This document shows, one piece after another, positions 33,961 to 43,867 of a stretch of DNA of 64,000 nucleotides. The DNA is from Saxidomus purpurata (lineage: Eukaryota > Mollusca > Bivalvia > Venerida > Veneridae). Within the stretch, counting starts at the first letter, position 1, and each line of letters begins with the position of its first letter. The notes beneath the pieces were generated by a model, which saw only the letters and a program-made list of their open reading frames with translations, searched no databases and had not been told where the DNA came from. The stretch lies in contig JAFMSR010000012.1 in NCBI GenBank assembly GCA_022818135.1, forward strand, positions 29,828,467 to 29,892,466. The letters run 5' to 3'. The translations under genes and the position numbers were made by a program.

Positions 33961-34502
33961 TATTTACTGTTTGTAGTCTTTCCGACAAGAAATATAACTT
34001 ACCTTATCTTATCTTATTTCAAACCAGTGTGACTATATTTGTTCACCGAGACGTACATTTAAGTCACTCTCTGAAGATCAATGTATATAGCTTACACAAA
34101 ATATGTGTAATGCATACAAAGATGTAGCACATGCGTCAAACATTCAGCGTAAGTGATTCATATGTAGTGCATTCGTCACATTTGCAGTAAGCACATGCTT
34201 CTATGCGATACATAACGAAGAACATGTATGCCTTGCATAAGTTATACATGCGTAAAATTATGTAACTTGCTTGCGTCACAAATGAAATGCATGCATCACA
34301 TGTACAGTACATGCGTAACATAATTTAGTGGAATTAAAAATTTGAAAGGATGGCCCTGTATCGAGAAAGGCTGTACTTTTATTCCGTAATATGCCGATGT
34401 ATACAAATGTGTGTAAAGCCGTGTAAAGTTATAAGTTTTGGGATGGACAAAAAAATTTCCTGATAATATCAGTATCAAACAAACTTTTCTTTCCTTGTAA
34501 AT

Positions 34503-35092
34503 AATTTTACAAGTGACATTTGCTACAATAAACGGACTTCTTTAGTGTATCATTCTAACTTTGTTGAAAATAACTCAAGAAATAGCACGTTATGAATCAT
34601 GCGAGTTTTGAACAATCCCATACAACATCTTATAGCACATATGGAGTGCACACTGCGCATATGTAGTGCATCTACATTTTGGCCCAGAAATTCCTTCCCA
34701 GAACATTTTGTGTATGTTTTATTTCTTCCAATAGCAGGTTTGTACATATTTTCTAATATTCTTCGTTCATACCTCGCCAGAAATGCGATTTACAACAAAA
34801 ACATGATCATTCATAATTGTTGACTACTTTCTTTCACATTTGTCAGACACTTTGTTCAAAGATTTCATTGTCATTTCTAAATGTTCAAGCAAACAACATA
34901 TACGGAGATACGCGGAATTTATGTAAGGGTCGAATAGCATTCGAGTTTTTTTGCAATTCTTCTTCGATTATATGAAAAATGGACATATGTAACGTAACCC
35001 TCCTTGTTTTTCCTTTAAATTTATCCGCATATGGAGTTCCGGAAGCTCCGCATATGATTTTTACCGAAGTGCATGTTGCACTTCATATGCGG
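34503..35092 (-). repeat. right arm of the 3.1-kb inverted repeat
   Basis: Inverse of 31958-32538. It ends with the CATATGCGG word at 35092; sequence beyond is unrelated to the left flank. Confidence 0.85.
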
Positions 35093-35830
35093 GTTCCCCC
35101 GGCGTGAAATCAGTCAATTACTATGAAGAACGGATACATTTTAAAACATTTCCTTACTCTTTGACGAACAAAGACAGAAGCAGTTGAAATAAAGGAACTA
35201 AAACATAGTTTACACCATTATTAACTTACTCTGGTTGTAAAAATGTCTGTTTACCAAGCCGTTTAAAAGAAATTGAAAAAAATGAAATTTACTGCAAGAC
35301 ACCCCTCATGTTTTTACAGATATTTTCTGAAGGATATATTTAACACAGAAAAGGGACGCAACAGTTTGTTGACAGTGGTGTTAACTATGTTTTAGTTCCT
35401 TCATTTCCACTTTTTCTGTTCGTCATGAGCAAGATAATACATGCATATCAAAAATTATCATCCACTATTTTCAAATTTTCTTTACATGAACTACTAGAGT
35501 AATTTCCTACGCTATTATGGCATCCCAACTAGGTTTAAAGTTTGATGTGAAATGAAGAAATGAAACATAATAAAAGATGCAGCCCACCCAATAAAAACAT
35601 GGGCGATACCTTAAATATATATGCAAAGTATAATTTTTTTATTGGCGATAATTTTTTTTCTCGAAGAGTTTTTTTTAAAAGGTTGTAAAATATTTTAATT
35701 AAACTAGTGTTTTACTTTCAAAGATATTTAAGGTTAATGGAGGGTCACAAGGACTTCAAACTGCCTATCGCGATTTTCTGTCAAAATCTCACATTAGAAG
35801 AAAGATCCATATTCATATTTTTATTTGTAG
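35093..35830. other. stretch before the nucleoredoxin-like exons, nothing recognised
   Basis: AT-rich. Expected to contain at least part of the intron before the WCPPC exon. The missing first exon (about 30-40 residues, ending in phase 1) was looked for and not identified here. Confidence 0.4.
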
Positions 35831-36021
35831 CTATTTACTTCTCCGCCCACTGGTGCCCGCCGTGTCGCGGTTTCACACCCGTACTGGCTGAGTTCTACGA
35901 TGCTCACAAAGATGATTTTGTAGTTATATTTGCCAGCTCAGACCGGGATCAATCTTCGTTTGATGAATATTTTGGGGAAATGCCTTGGTATGCTGTACCT
36001 TTCTCCAAACGAGATATCAAG
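35831..36021 (+). CDS. nucleoredoxin-like exon with the WCPPC site
   Basis: Acceptor 'tttttatttgtag', donor GTAAGC. The exon starts at the second base of a codon, so the preceding exon must end in phase 1. Reading upstream through the acceptor gives an open but unrelated frame, which I regard as intron read-through. Confidence 0.9.
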
Positions 36022-37199
36022 GTAAGCACTCCCATACTTCAGTATTGGACAGCATAGAAATATATTTTCTGTTATTTTCGTTGTCGGGCAGGCGGGCCGA
36101 CGTCATACTTTGGTTTTCATCTATGATAACTTAAAATTGGATTGACCTATTGACTTAAAACTTGCTATACAGATACCTTACATGGAAAGTTCAGTTAGGA
36201 TTGCATTTGGGGCCCCTTGGGTACCAAGGTCACGGTGGTTAAAAGTAGCAATCAGTTACAGTAAATGACATTAGTTAAGACAGTGCTTAGTAATGAAAAC
36301 TTGACTATAGGTTACTCTTACGGAGACCTACTTCCAGACTGCATTTTGGGCTCCTGGGGTCAAGGTCATTGATTCTAATACTAGAAAAATGGTTTCTGGT
36401 CAAATCCTTCATTTTGAATAGGGCTATTGTACTGTTATGTGGTTTTTAGGTTGCTTTCATCTATCTGGGACTGCATTTGGGGCAGTATGGTTTATTTTCT
36501 TTACTTAAAAAGGGTCTGTGTTCCTTTAGGTTGCTGGTATGGTGACCTACTTGAGGTAGCATTTGGAACCAAGGTCAAGGTCATGGTTGCTAAAAGTAGA
36601 AATACCGTTTCTACTCGGTATTTTCAGTTATGATGCTCTATGTAGATTACACTTGGCGTGTTTATTAACAGTATTCATGTTCAGTTGTTGATATAATTGG
36701 GTGATTTTAACTGTCCATGTTCATTGTTGTATTATTGTATTCAGGTGCCTCAGGGTATTCGGGCCTGGTAAAGTGTTCTATAGAATTTTAATTCAACATG
36801 GTGTAACATCATTTTGGATTTCCATGTAAAACAATGGGCACTGGACGAGGAATATTTGAAAACATGCAAGTGAAGCAGCAAAGCGTTAATTTGTTGTTAA
36901 TTCATTTTTTGATTTTAATCTATGAAAAAGCTTCGCAAACGGTTAGTCCGAAAATCTATAAAGAATCTGGTCAGATGCTTTTATTCTGATCAATGTTTCC
37001 TATTATGCAGAGTTAACCAACTCTTAAGTGTTCAGACGTTGTTGTAATATTCTGTTTACAGGAATCCCTGAGTGGTAAATACGGAGTTCGTGGAATTCCA
37101 ACGCTTGTTGTGCTGAAGCCAGATGGGTCTGTAATAGAAGCTAATGGTCGTGGGGGCGTAGCAAGTTCAAATGGCAAATTCCCAGAAACTTGGTGCTGA
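35831..37199 (+). CDS. nucleoredoxin-like thioredoxin-fold protein, 3' two exons
   Basis: Two exons, 35831-36021 (191 bases) and 37062-37199 (138 bases with stop), join in phase 0 and encode 108 residues plus a split first codon. The first reads [20 protein letters not shown], with the WCPPC redox site (two Cys around Pro-Pro) and the RGFTP that marks nucleoredoxin/tryparedoxin proteins, then [20 protein letters not shown]. The second reads [20 protein letters not shown], with the cis-Pro loop (GIPT). The expected role is disulphide exchange in the cytosol or nucleus. The domain in this family is about 140 residues, so roughly 35 N-terminal residues come from an unseen upstream exon. The protein stops soon after the domain (KFPETWC), so it is a single-domain nucleoredoxin-like protein rather than full nucleoredoxin. 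Confidence 0.88.
36085..36630 (+). repeat. diverged 170-bp tandem units in the nucleoredoxin-like intron
   Basis: Three imperfect units with 'actgcatttgggg', 'aaggtcacggtgg / caaggtcatt / caaggtcatggttgctaaaa' and 'gttac-tta-ggagacctact'. A cgaagg head is not clear. It looks like the body of another AGGTCA-bearing element. Confidence 0.5.
37062..37199 (+). CDS. nucleoredoxin-like terminal exon
   Basis: Acceptor 'tctgtttacag'. Reads [20 protein letters not shown], then [20 protein letters not shown] and PETWC, stop TGA at 37197-37199. The GRGGVASS turn near the end is typical of invertebrate nucleoredoxin-like proteins. Confidence 0.9.
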   Translation, partial: ESLSGKYGVRGIPTLVVLKPDGSVIEANGRGGVASSNGKFPETWC

Positions 37200-37462
37200 C
37201 AGCATTCTCGCTGTAGATACATTCTTTCTTGTATACATGTATATTACTTAAATTATTCTAATCTGTTTCAACAGGGAACATTGTTGGTCATTTTCATGTA
37301 CTGTCTATTATATTTAAACTCGTTTACGTAACTGAATAGTCAATCAGGCTTTATTGTCTTGAATTCAATCGTTTTTAAACATGTAAAAGCTTTTCCGATC
37401 AATTAATATAAATTTGTACTACAATGTACATGCATATGCATACAACAAATATTTATTTGCAT

Positions 37463-37468
37463 AATAAA
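37463..37468 (+). terminator. candidate polyadenylation signal of the nucleoredoxin-like gene
   Basis: AATAAA 264 bases after the stop; a second AATAAA lies at 37528-37533. The distance is typical of a short 3' untranslated region. Confidence 0.5.
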
Positions 37469-37769
37469 AGATTTTCGCATGTTATAAATGTAAAACTGTT
37501 TCTTTCTCCGTAACGTTAAATTGTAAATAAAATGAGAATTAATTATTAGTCTTTACTCACTGACTCGTTTATCACAACTTTGAGCTAGTTTTCAAGAGTA
37601 ATGAATGACGAGCGAGAAGGAAGATACACCACTGAGAATAGGCATTTCGCAAATGATAAATAACTATAGAAATATGAGATGATACAACTTCTATATTCAA
37701 ATAGCAGTAGATAAAGCAGAATGTACACGTTCTTCTCTGCCTTTGTCGTCATAATAACCTCAAAGACCA

Positions 37770-37905
37770 GGGATATTGTTCTCTTCAAGCGTTGTCAACC
37801 AGATATTGTTCCATTCAAGCGTTGTCAACCAGATAAGTGTTCCCCTCAAGCGTTGTCAACCAGATATTGTTCTCTTCAAGCGTTGTCAACCAGATAGAGT
37901 TAAAA
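37770..37905 (+). repeat. 30-33-bp tandem, AAGCGTTGTCAACCAGATAT unit, about four copies
   Basis: AAGCGTTGTCAACCAGATA recurs four times with variable linkers (ttgttctcttc, ttgttccattc, agtgttcccctc). A fifth partial AAGCGTTGTCAA follows at about 37905. Confidence 0.9.
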
Positions 37906-38094
37906 GCGTTGTCAATGATTGCCACCTAACTTGCTCTATAGCATCGTATCGTATATTAGAGCTTTATCGTTGGTACCGGTTTCCCACATGACTAACGCCC
38001 CCAGTAGAGGTTTCGGAGTATAGTGCAAGATACAGAAAGCGTTCCAATTCCAGAGACACCCATGGTTATTATATATGAAGTATAGCACTGTAAC

Positions 38095-38275
38095 ACCGGA
38101 TACAGCTCCTTTCGAATACAGCTCCCCAGTGGGCTGTATTCGGTGCACATTAACGAATACGGCTCCCCGGGGAGCTGTATTCGGTGCTCATCAACGAATA
38201 CAGCTCCCCTTATCAAACGGGAGCTGTATTCGGGGTTCTTGTACCTTTTTTTCGAATAGAGCGCCCCAGTGACCT
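38095..38275. repeat. row of three hairpins plus decayed flanks, about 41-bp period
   Basis: Three consecutive inverted repeats: 38113-38142 (CGAATACAGC ... GCTGTATTCG), 38154-38183 (a loop-free 30-base near-palindrome, one mismatch, centre CTCCCCGGGGAG), and 38195-38232 (CGAATACAGCTCCC, 10-base loop, GGGAGCTGTATTCG). The spacers are GTGCACATTAA and GTGCTCATCAA, themselves near-identical. A half unit precedes (38099) and a decayed one follows (about 38252). Coding use is unlikely. Confidence 0.92.
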
Positions 38276-38454
38276 GATGCAACAAAGACGTATTATTCGT
38301 TTATACTTATACGCGGTAAAGAATTTATGATAGAATTAAGATTCATACTGCAATTCAGGATACAGTACTTAGCCCTGAGATGTCTGTCCCTTTGTCCGCA
38401 CATGTTGGGTGGACAGTTTAATGAAAATTTGAACTTTAATTACCTTTTTGCTGA

Positions 38455-39060
38455 TATTTAAAATCGCACCGTCCGTAAGCCTATCCGAACCTCCGTCTGT
38501 GTATGTCTGTCTTTGTGTCATGCATTCCATTTTGTCGTTTCCGCGCTGTAATTTTGTCATGCATGAAGGGATTTTCAAATCATACGGCACAAATGTTCAC
38601 CACATCAATACAACGTGTCGCGTGTAAGAACCGCTTCCTTTCCTCAGTAGTCAAGGTCACACTTAGAGTTTGAAGGCCCGGTCTGTTAATTTGTCATGTG
38701 TGAAAGGATTTTCAAATTGTATATTATAAATATTCTGCACATGAAGACAACGTGTCTCGTGCTAGACTCGCGTCCCTACTCAAAGGTCGAGGTCACAATC
38801 GGATATATACCTTCGTGTCACGACTGTAACACTGTCGCGCATTGAATGATTTTTAAAATAATTTGGCACAAATGTTCAAAACATATAGACTACCTCAAAG
38901 GTCAAGTCATCTGTCCTTCATTAAAGGATTATTTAAAAATAATTTAGCACAAATTTTAAGCACATTAAGACAATGTGTCGCATGCAAAACCCACGACCCT
39001 ACATTCAAGGTCAATGTCATACTTAGAGTTTAAAGGTCATGGAATATTGTTTATAGTGTA
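38455..39060 (+). repeat. second copy of the ATGCCCCC-type 170-bp tandem element
   Basis: Starts with 'taaaatcgcaccgtccgt', then four diverged units with 'ttgtcatgcatgaagggatt', 'caacgtgtcgcgtg' and 'tcaaggtcacacttagagtt', matching the array at 19436-20430. The CCGTC tract is short and the units are more diverged. Confidence 0.8.
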
Positions 39061-39104
39061 ACACATGGAGATGACATACCACACGAAAGTTCTACCCTCC
39101 ATAC

Positions 39105-39350
39105 CCCATAAGTTGAAAATCCATGATACAAAGTTAAAAATTCAAGACACTATGTTGAAATTTCAAGAAACTAAGTTGAATACACAAGATACTATGTTGA
39201 AAATTGAAGCTAGTTAGTTGAAAATTCAGGATACTTTGCTGAAAATTCAAGATGTTAAGTTGAAAATTCAAGAAAGTAAGTTGAAAATTCAAGTTAGTAT
39301 TTGCAAACGAAGTTGCAAATTAAGATAGTAAGTTGAAAATGCAAGATATT
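39105..39350 (+). repeat. 20-bp tandem, AAGTTGAAAATTCAAGATAC unit
   Basis: About twelve imperfect copies of a 20-21-bp unit. The unit contains a small inverted repeat (TTGAAAATTCAA). Confidence 0.85.
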
Positions 39351-39354
39351 GTTC

Positions 39355-39470
39355 AAATCATGGCCTCCAGGTCAACCTTGACCCTTCCTGTGATATGATT
39401 ATTGACCTTGTAATATAGCCAATGATAGCCAAGTGAGCGATAAAGGACCGTATTGGCCTTGTTTTTGGAC
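39355..39470 (+). mobile_element. AGCTCACC-group tail fragment
   Basis: Ends in 'aagtgagcgataaaggacc', then 'ttggccttgtttttgg', the 3' tail of the group; preceded by 'ccaggtcaaccttgaccctt'. The head is absent; the 20-bp tandem abuts it. Confidence 0.5.
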
Positions 39471-40488
39471 AACCCTTGTAAAAAAGATATTCTAAGTTAG
39501 TACCAAAATTTAAGATATTTCAAATTAGAAACTACATTTTTTGTATCTGAAATATTCATCTAAACAGCGCCCTCTGGTGTGATAATGAAACACTATTATA
39601 CTCCATCCGTTGTGCTTTCTGCTTGCTTACATGCGTGTACTGTAAGTTGTCGGTGTAAAAGGAATGGAAGACATATAATGGCGGAACATATAATATGACA
39701 TAATCAATCTTATCTATGCTTTAACTTTTTAAGTAGAGTTAAGAATGAAGAAATTCAATTGATAAATGAAGCACTTACCATAAAGAATAACCAATTTATT
39801 GGCTAAAAGAAAGCATAAACCAGCATGAAGATATCATTTGATGACACACGCTAAAGCATAATCTTACATGCTATAAAAAGCTACAAGTTCAAATATCAGG
39901 ATTCAAGATGCAAGTGTGGCAATACCGGTGACCACTCCTCTCGAGGTAATTCTGCGTCAGCCGAACTGTATGTACCTTTCCATCATCATGCATTAGCGTA
40001 CCGGGATGATAATCACACAGAAACAGAATCATCACTCGACGAAGAACGTCATCATTATAAAAGGTGAAAATATTTGCGACCATTAAAAACCGTATATACA
40101 GTCGCAAATATCAAAATTACAAAACAGTTATTCCTATAGTCTACCTTAGTGTTTGGTACCAACTGAAACTTGACGATATTTCTTATTCAGATATTTAATG
40201 TTATTTGACATTATCTATGTACATAACGTTACCATGGCCTCGCAAACATGACCATGTCGCGCCATTTTTAGGTCTGTTGTACGGAGACAAATTTTGTCTT
40301 ATACTTACTGTAGATCTCTATCATTTTGTTGACGTAAATCAATAGAATTGGCATCAAAATAAAGCTATTAAAATTGCCTACGCGGTTATTTAATCTGAAT
40401 GACTACGCGTTTATGTACGGAATTCCGTTAGGGCCATCTGCATATTCGCCTTTGAATAAAATAATTTGAAACGCATAAACACAAAACA
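39471..40488. other. stretch with nothing recognised
   Basis: No exon or structured repeat identified; short reading frames only. Confidence 0.4.
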
Positions 40489-40792
40489 CGAAAGTACGAT
40501 GACGAAAACGCGAAGCTACGATGACGAAATTGCGAAAGTACGATGACGAAAACGCGAAAACACGACGATGAAAATGCGATACAATTTCGCGTTTTCATCA
40601 TCGTACCTTCGCGTTTTCGTCATCGTACTTTCGCGGTTTCGTGTTTTCGTCATCGTACTTTCGCGTTTTCGCGTGTTCGTCATCGTGTTTTCGCGTTTTC
40701 GCCATCGTACTTTCGAGTTTTCGTCATCATAGTTTCGCGATTTCGTCATCGTACTTTCGCGTTTTCGTCATCGTACTTTCGCCTTCCGGTAC
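40489..40792. repeat. CpG-rich inverted tandem array
   Basis: Left part (40489-40577) is four tandem copies of CGAAAGTACGATGACGAAAA-type units of about 22 bp. From about 40583 the same unit runs inverted (TTTTCGTCATCGTACTTTCG) for about nine copies. The turn is at GCGATACAATTTCGCG near 40575-40590. The left part can fold onto the first third of the right part as a long hairpin. CpG is abundant, in contrast to the CpG-poor surroundings. Reading frames on both strands (Arg/Phe/Ser-rich) are artefacts. Confidence 0.92.
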
Positions 40793-40799
40793 GCATGCG

Positions 40800-41505
40800 C
40801 AAACAATATTAACAAAACAAAACAAGTGAATCCTTGCAGTAGTCTTAAAGATATGACTTGAACATATTTTTATAATATAAACTAAGGGGGATAATACAAG
40901 AGTTATATGAGCTGGAGTTATGGTTTATAAACACTGCGCTAATGTACACCTAATAATATATCCATGCTCCATGTTCATACTATAACTTCAAAAGGTTTCG
41001 AGGGATTGCTTTGAAACTGATATTTTAAACGTCCAAATTTACCATGAATTACAGTAAACTGAACAGAGTTAAATTTTCAGTCTATCCGTTAGTCATTAGT
41101 CTGTATGTGAGTACTTATTGAAAATGGGACTTATCAATCATGCCCGGGGTCGCAGGTTCGATCCCTCGCTCCTCCGCCCCTCCGCTTACTTAACTAATGG
41201 AGGGTAGAACTGTTGCTAAACAACGTCAATGTGATTTTGTGGTTGCAAAAATAAAAATTAAATCGGTCAGTGATAAACAATACATTTAACGCATATCGCA
41301 TGATTTACACGTGCAAAATGTTACGTACCACCATTTGGACAGCTTGTAGGACAAATGTCCGATAAAATGAAGACAAAATCATTGCAATAAGTTAATTGGA
41401 CATACACATGCGTGTACATACATTTGAAAATTTTTCTCATGCCTAGTTATAAAAATATAGCAAATACAAAAGTCACGGCTAAGTTTATTTTAACGTCAAT
41501 ATTTA
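40800..41505. other. stretch with a lone box-B-like word, otherwise nothing
   Basis: A GGTTCGATCCC word at about 41155 resembles a tRNA box B but lacks a box A at the right distance. No exon seen. Confidence 0.4.
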
Positions 41506-43100
41506 TAGTAGAGCAGCAAAGGTCTAAAAAGTGGCTTATTTAAGGAGAAAGGTTGCACAAAAAAGTAACAAGCTGAGTTATATACCAAAATGTTTGGGAG
41601 ACATTGTAGTTTATTGTACAGTAGATAAGAGTTGCCGACCTTGGGTGGAAAGTTGGAAAAGGTCAAGGTCAAGGTCAAATTCAATACCAAAATAAAGAAA
41701 TACCTTACTTTACTTAAATGTTAAATAGTGTTTTAAACGCACATGGAATGGTAAACTATTTGACTTAACATGATACCTCAATATCAAGGCTACAAATCTG
41801 CTTCCAACTTTTAGTCTGCCAGGGTTAGGTCAATGTCATTTCAAGGTCAAATACTAAAAAATCACTAAAAATTATCTTTCTGCCAAATATCAAATCTGTT
41901 AACTTGTATAAACGATTGTAAAACACATATCTTTACTCATTTACATAAGTATAGGGTTATATCCATTGAAATGAAAGTAATTTTGTGAAACTAAATGTTA
42001 ATATGGATGAGTATAATTGAAATTACCCCACCCACCATCCTAAAATCTTTCATTTGCGCCTTGCTGCATCTACAATCCACATACAATACGACGGTGTTTT
42101 TGTTATAAATATTACTGGAAACAGTTTAACAAATAACATTTTTTCCTAAAACTACTGTTTTGACTCTTTTGTACTAAATTGGATTAGCAATGGAGGTCAA
42201 GGTCATTTCAAGGTCAAATAGTTAAAAATCACCAAAAATAAGCTTTCTACCAAATATCAAAGCTGATACATTTTATAAATGATGTTTAAACACATATCTT
42301 TAAACTTTAACATAAGTAAAGGTTTATATCCGTTGAAATGAAAGCAATTAGGTAAAAATAAATGTTTATATGGTTAGTATAACTGAAATTACCCCACCCA
42401 CCACCCTTAAATATGTAAGTTGGGGTTGCTGCATTTACAATCCAAAAACAATACGACAGTGTTTTTGTTATAAATATTAATGGAAACTTTTTAACTGATT
42501 ACATTTTTTCTAAAACTACTGCTTTAGACCTTGTACTAAATTGGAACAGCAGAGGTCAATGTCAATGTCATTTCAATGTCAAGATTACCTAAAATTCATA
42601 AAAATCATTAAACATCATACATAGCATTACTTATAATACATACAACTTATTTTTCTACATAATGGCACGTCTATATAGCACAAGCATGTACCAAATTATC
42701 TTTGAATAAAAAAGAACTTGAACAATAGACATTTTACATAGATAATGTTATGTAGTTAGGGTACTTAATATTTTTCAGCAACATTTTTGCTACATGTGTT
42801 GGTTATTTCAGTATGAACATAAACACACTGATAAAACTGACCATACACAGTATGGAGTATATGTACATGTTATCAAAATATATTCTTAAAGTAAATACAG
42901 CTAACCACCATATGAAAGTACATGTACTTATCATGTACGTTTACCCCACCCACCATGTTAATGTAAGCTTTCTTCTTGCAATGCCAGCCCATATTGCATA
43001 CATAATATAATGAAAACTAAATGTCTTAACAGAGTTTCTGCAGTAACTGTTATAATTTTTTATCTAAAGTTATTTCTGAAGTCATAACAATTTTCAATTT
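41506..43100 (+). repeat. left arm of the fold-back element
   Basis: Three tandem subunits beginning near 41640, 42190 and 42550. Shared words are 'aagctttctaccaaatatca', 'gttatatcc-ttgaaatgaaa', 'gaaattaccccacccacca' and 'acaatacgacggtgtttttg'. It starts with AGGTCAAGGTCAAGGTCA (41660-41677), three zero-spaced nuclear-receptor half-site words. Confidence 0.85.
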
Positions 43101-43213
43101 CATTATTAAATAAGTCGATACGAGTGTTTACAGTGTATTTAAGTAAAATTATACTAAAACTGAAATGCCCATCATTGCTTATTAAAACATACAACGCATT
43201 TCATGATCCCAAT

Positions 43214-43385
43214 GATAATATTATCAAGGTCAAGGATGTCTGATGATGGTAGACAAATTTCAAAAGCTCAAGACAATACATTGCTTCAACGGTAATAGTA
43301 CATTGTACATGTACGAAGGTCAAGGATGCCTGACGATGAACAAATTTCAAAAGCTCAAGACAATACATTGTCGTCAGAGTTAATA
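43214..43385 (+). repeat. two tandem units of about 95 bp in the fold-back core
   Basis: 'aaggtcaaggatg-ctga-gatg', 'acaaatttcaaaagctcaag' and 'acaatacattg' occur twice in the same order. Confidence 0.7.
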
Positions 43386-43867
43386 CATGGAACTGGTAGA
43401 CAAAATAAAAGCAAATTCCTGAAAGTCTTTACAAGGACAGTAAGCTACTAGGGAGTCAATTTGTTTATTACTTTAATACTAAACTAACCATGTAAACAGT
43501 GCCCTACATGTCCATGTACAAACTAAATATTAAATTATTTTCGACTAGTTAATAACTAAACCTACTTACAAGTATAAGTTTGCAATATACATGTGTTATG
43601 GTGCATGTACAATACATTTTTCTTATCTGCACAAATTAATGATATTTACTTTCACCACCCTCTCGAAGCAGACAGAAATGAAACTGAAGAAACAACAAAA
43701 GGCTAAAATGCTTAGCTCAAAGATGTGATGTAGAACTGCAAAATTAGGAATGTTCTGTGACAACAGGTATGAAGGTACTAATAGAAATGTTTTCCATGCA
43801 AAAGCAATGCCTGACAAGCTTCAGAAAAAGTAAGATGTTGTATACAATCCCATTCTATTAGCCCAGC

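Larger units (their letters stand above)
31958..35092. mobile_element. 3.1-kb inverted repeat enclosing a broken LINE
   Basis: The left arm (31958 to about 32538) and right arm (about 34503 to 35092) are inverted copies of about 580-590 bp, roughly 90 percent identical by eye. The outer ends are CCGCATATGAAGTGCAACAT and its inverse. Shared internal words include 'aatcatatgcggagcttccg', 'gcatttctggcgaggtatga' and 'tcacttgtaaaatt' with one difference. Between the arms lies about 1.96 kb with a + strand reverse transcriptase relic. No obvious target duplication. A fold-back transposon or a palindromic duplication would both fit. Confidence 0.85.

Noticed and set aside
35707..35830. Open frame directly upstream of the WCPPC exon
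   Set aside because: Its residues do not resemble the nucleoredoxin N-terminus and a good acceptor (ttatttgtag) lies at 35830, so it is intron read-through.
40516..40829. Arg/Lys or Phe/Arg/Ser repeat frames on both strands
   Set aside because: Translations of the CpG-rich inverted tandem array; no start context, no exon borders.
41140..41185. Possible tRNA (GGTTCGATCCC box B)
   Set aside because: No box A at the proper distance and no cloverleaf could be drawn.
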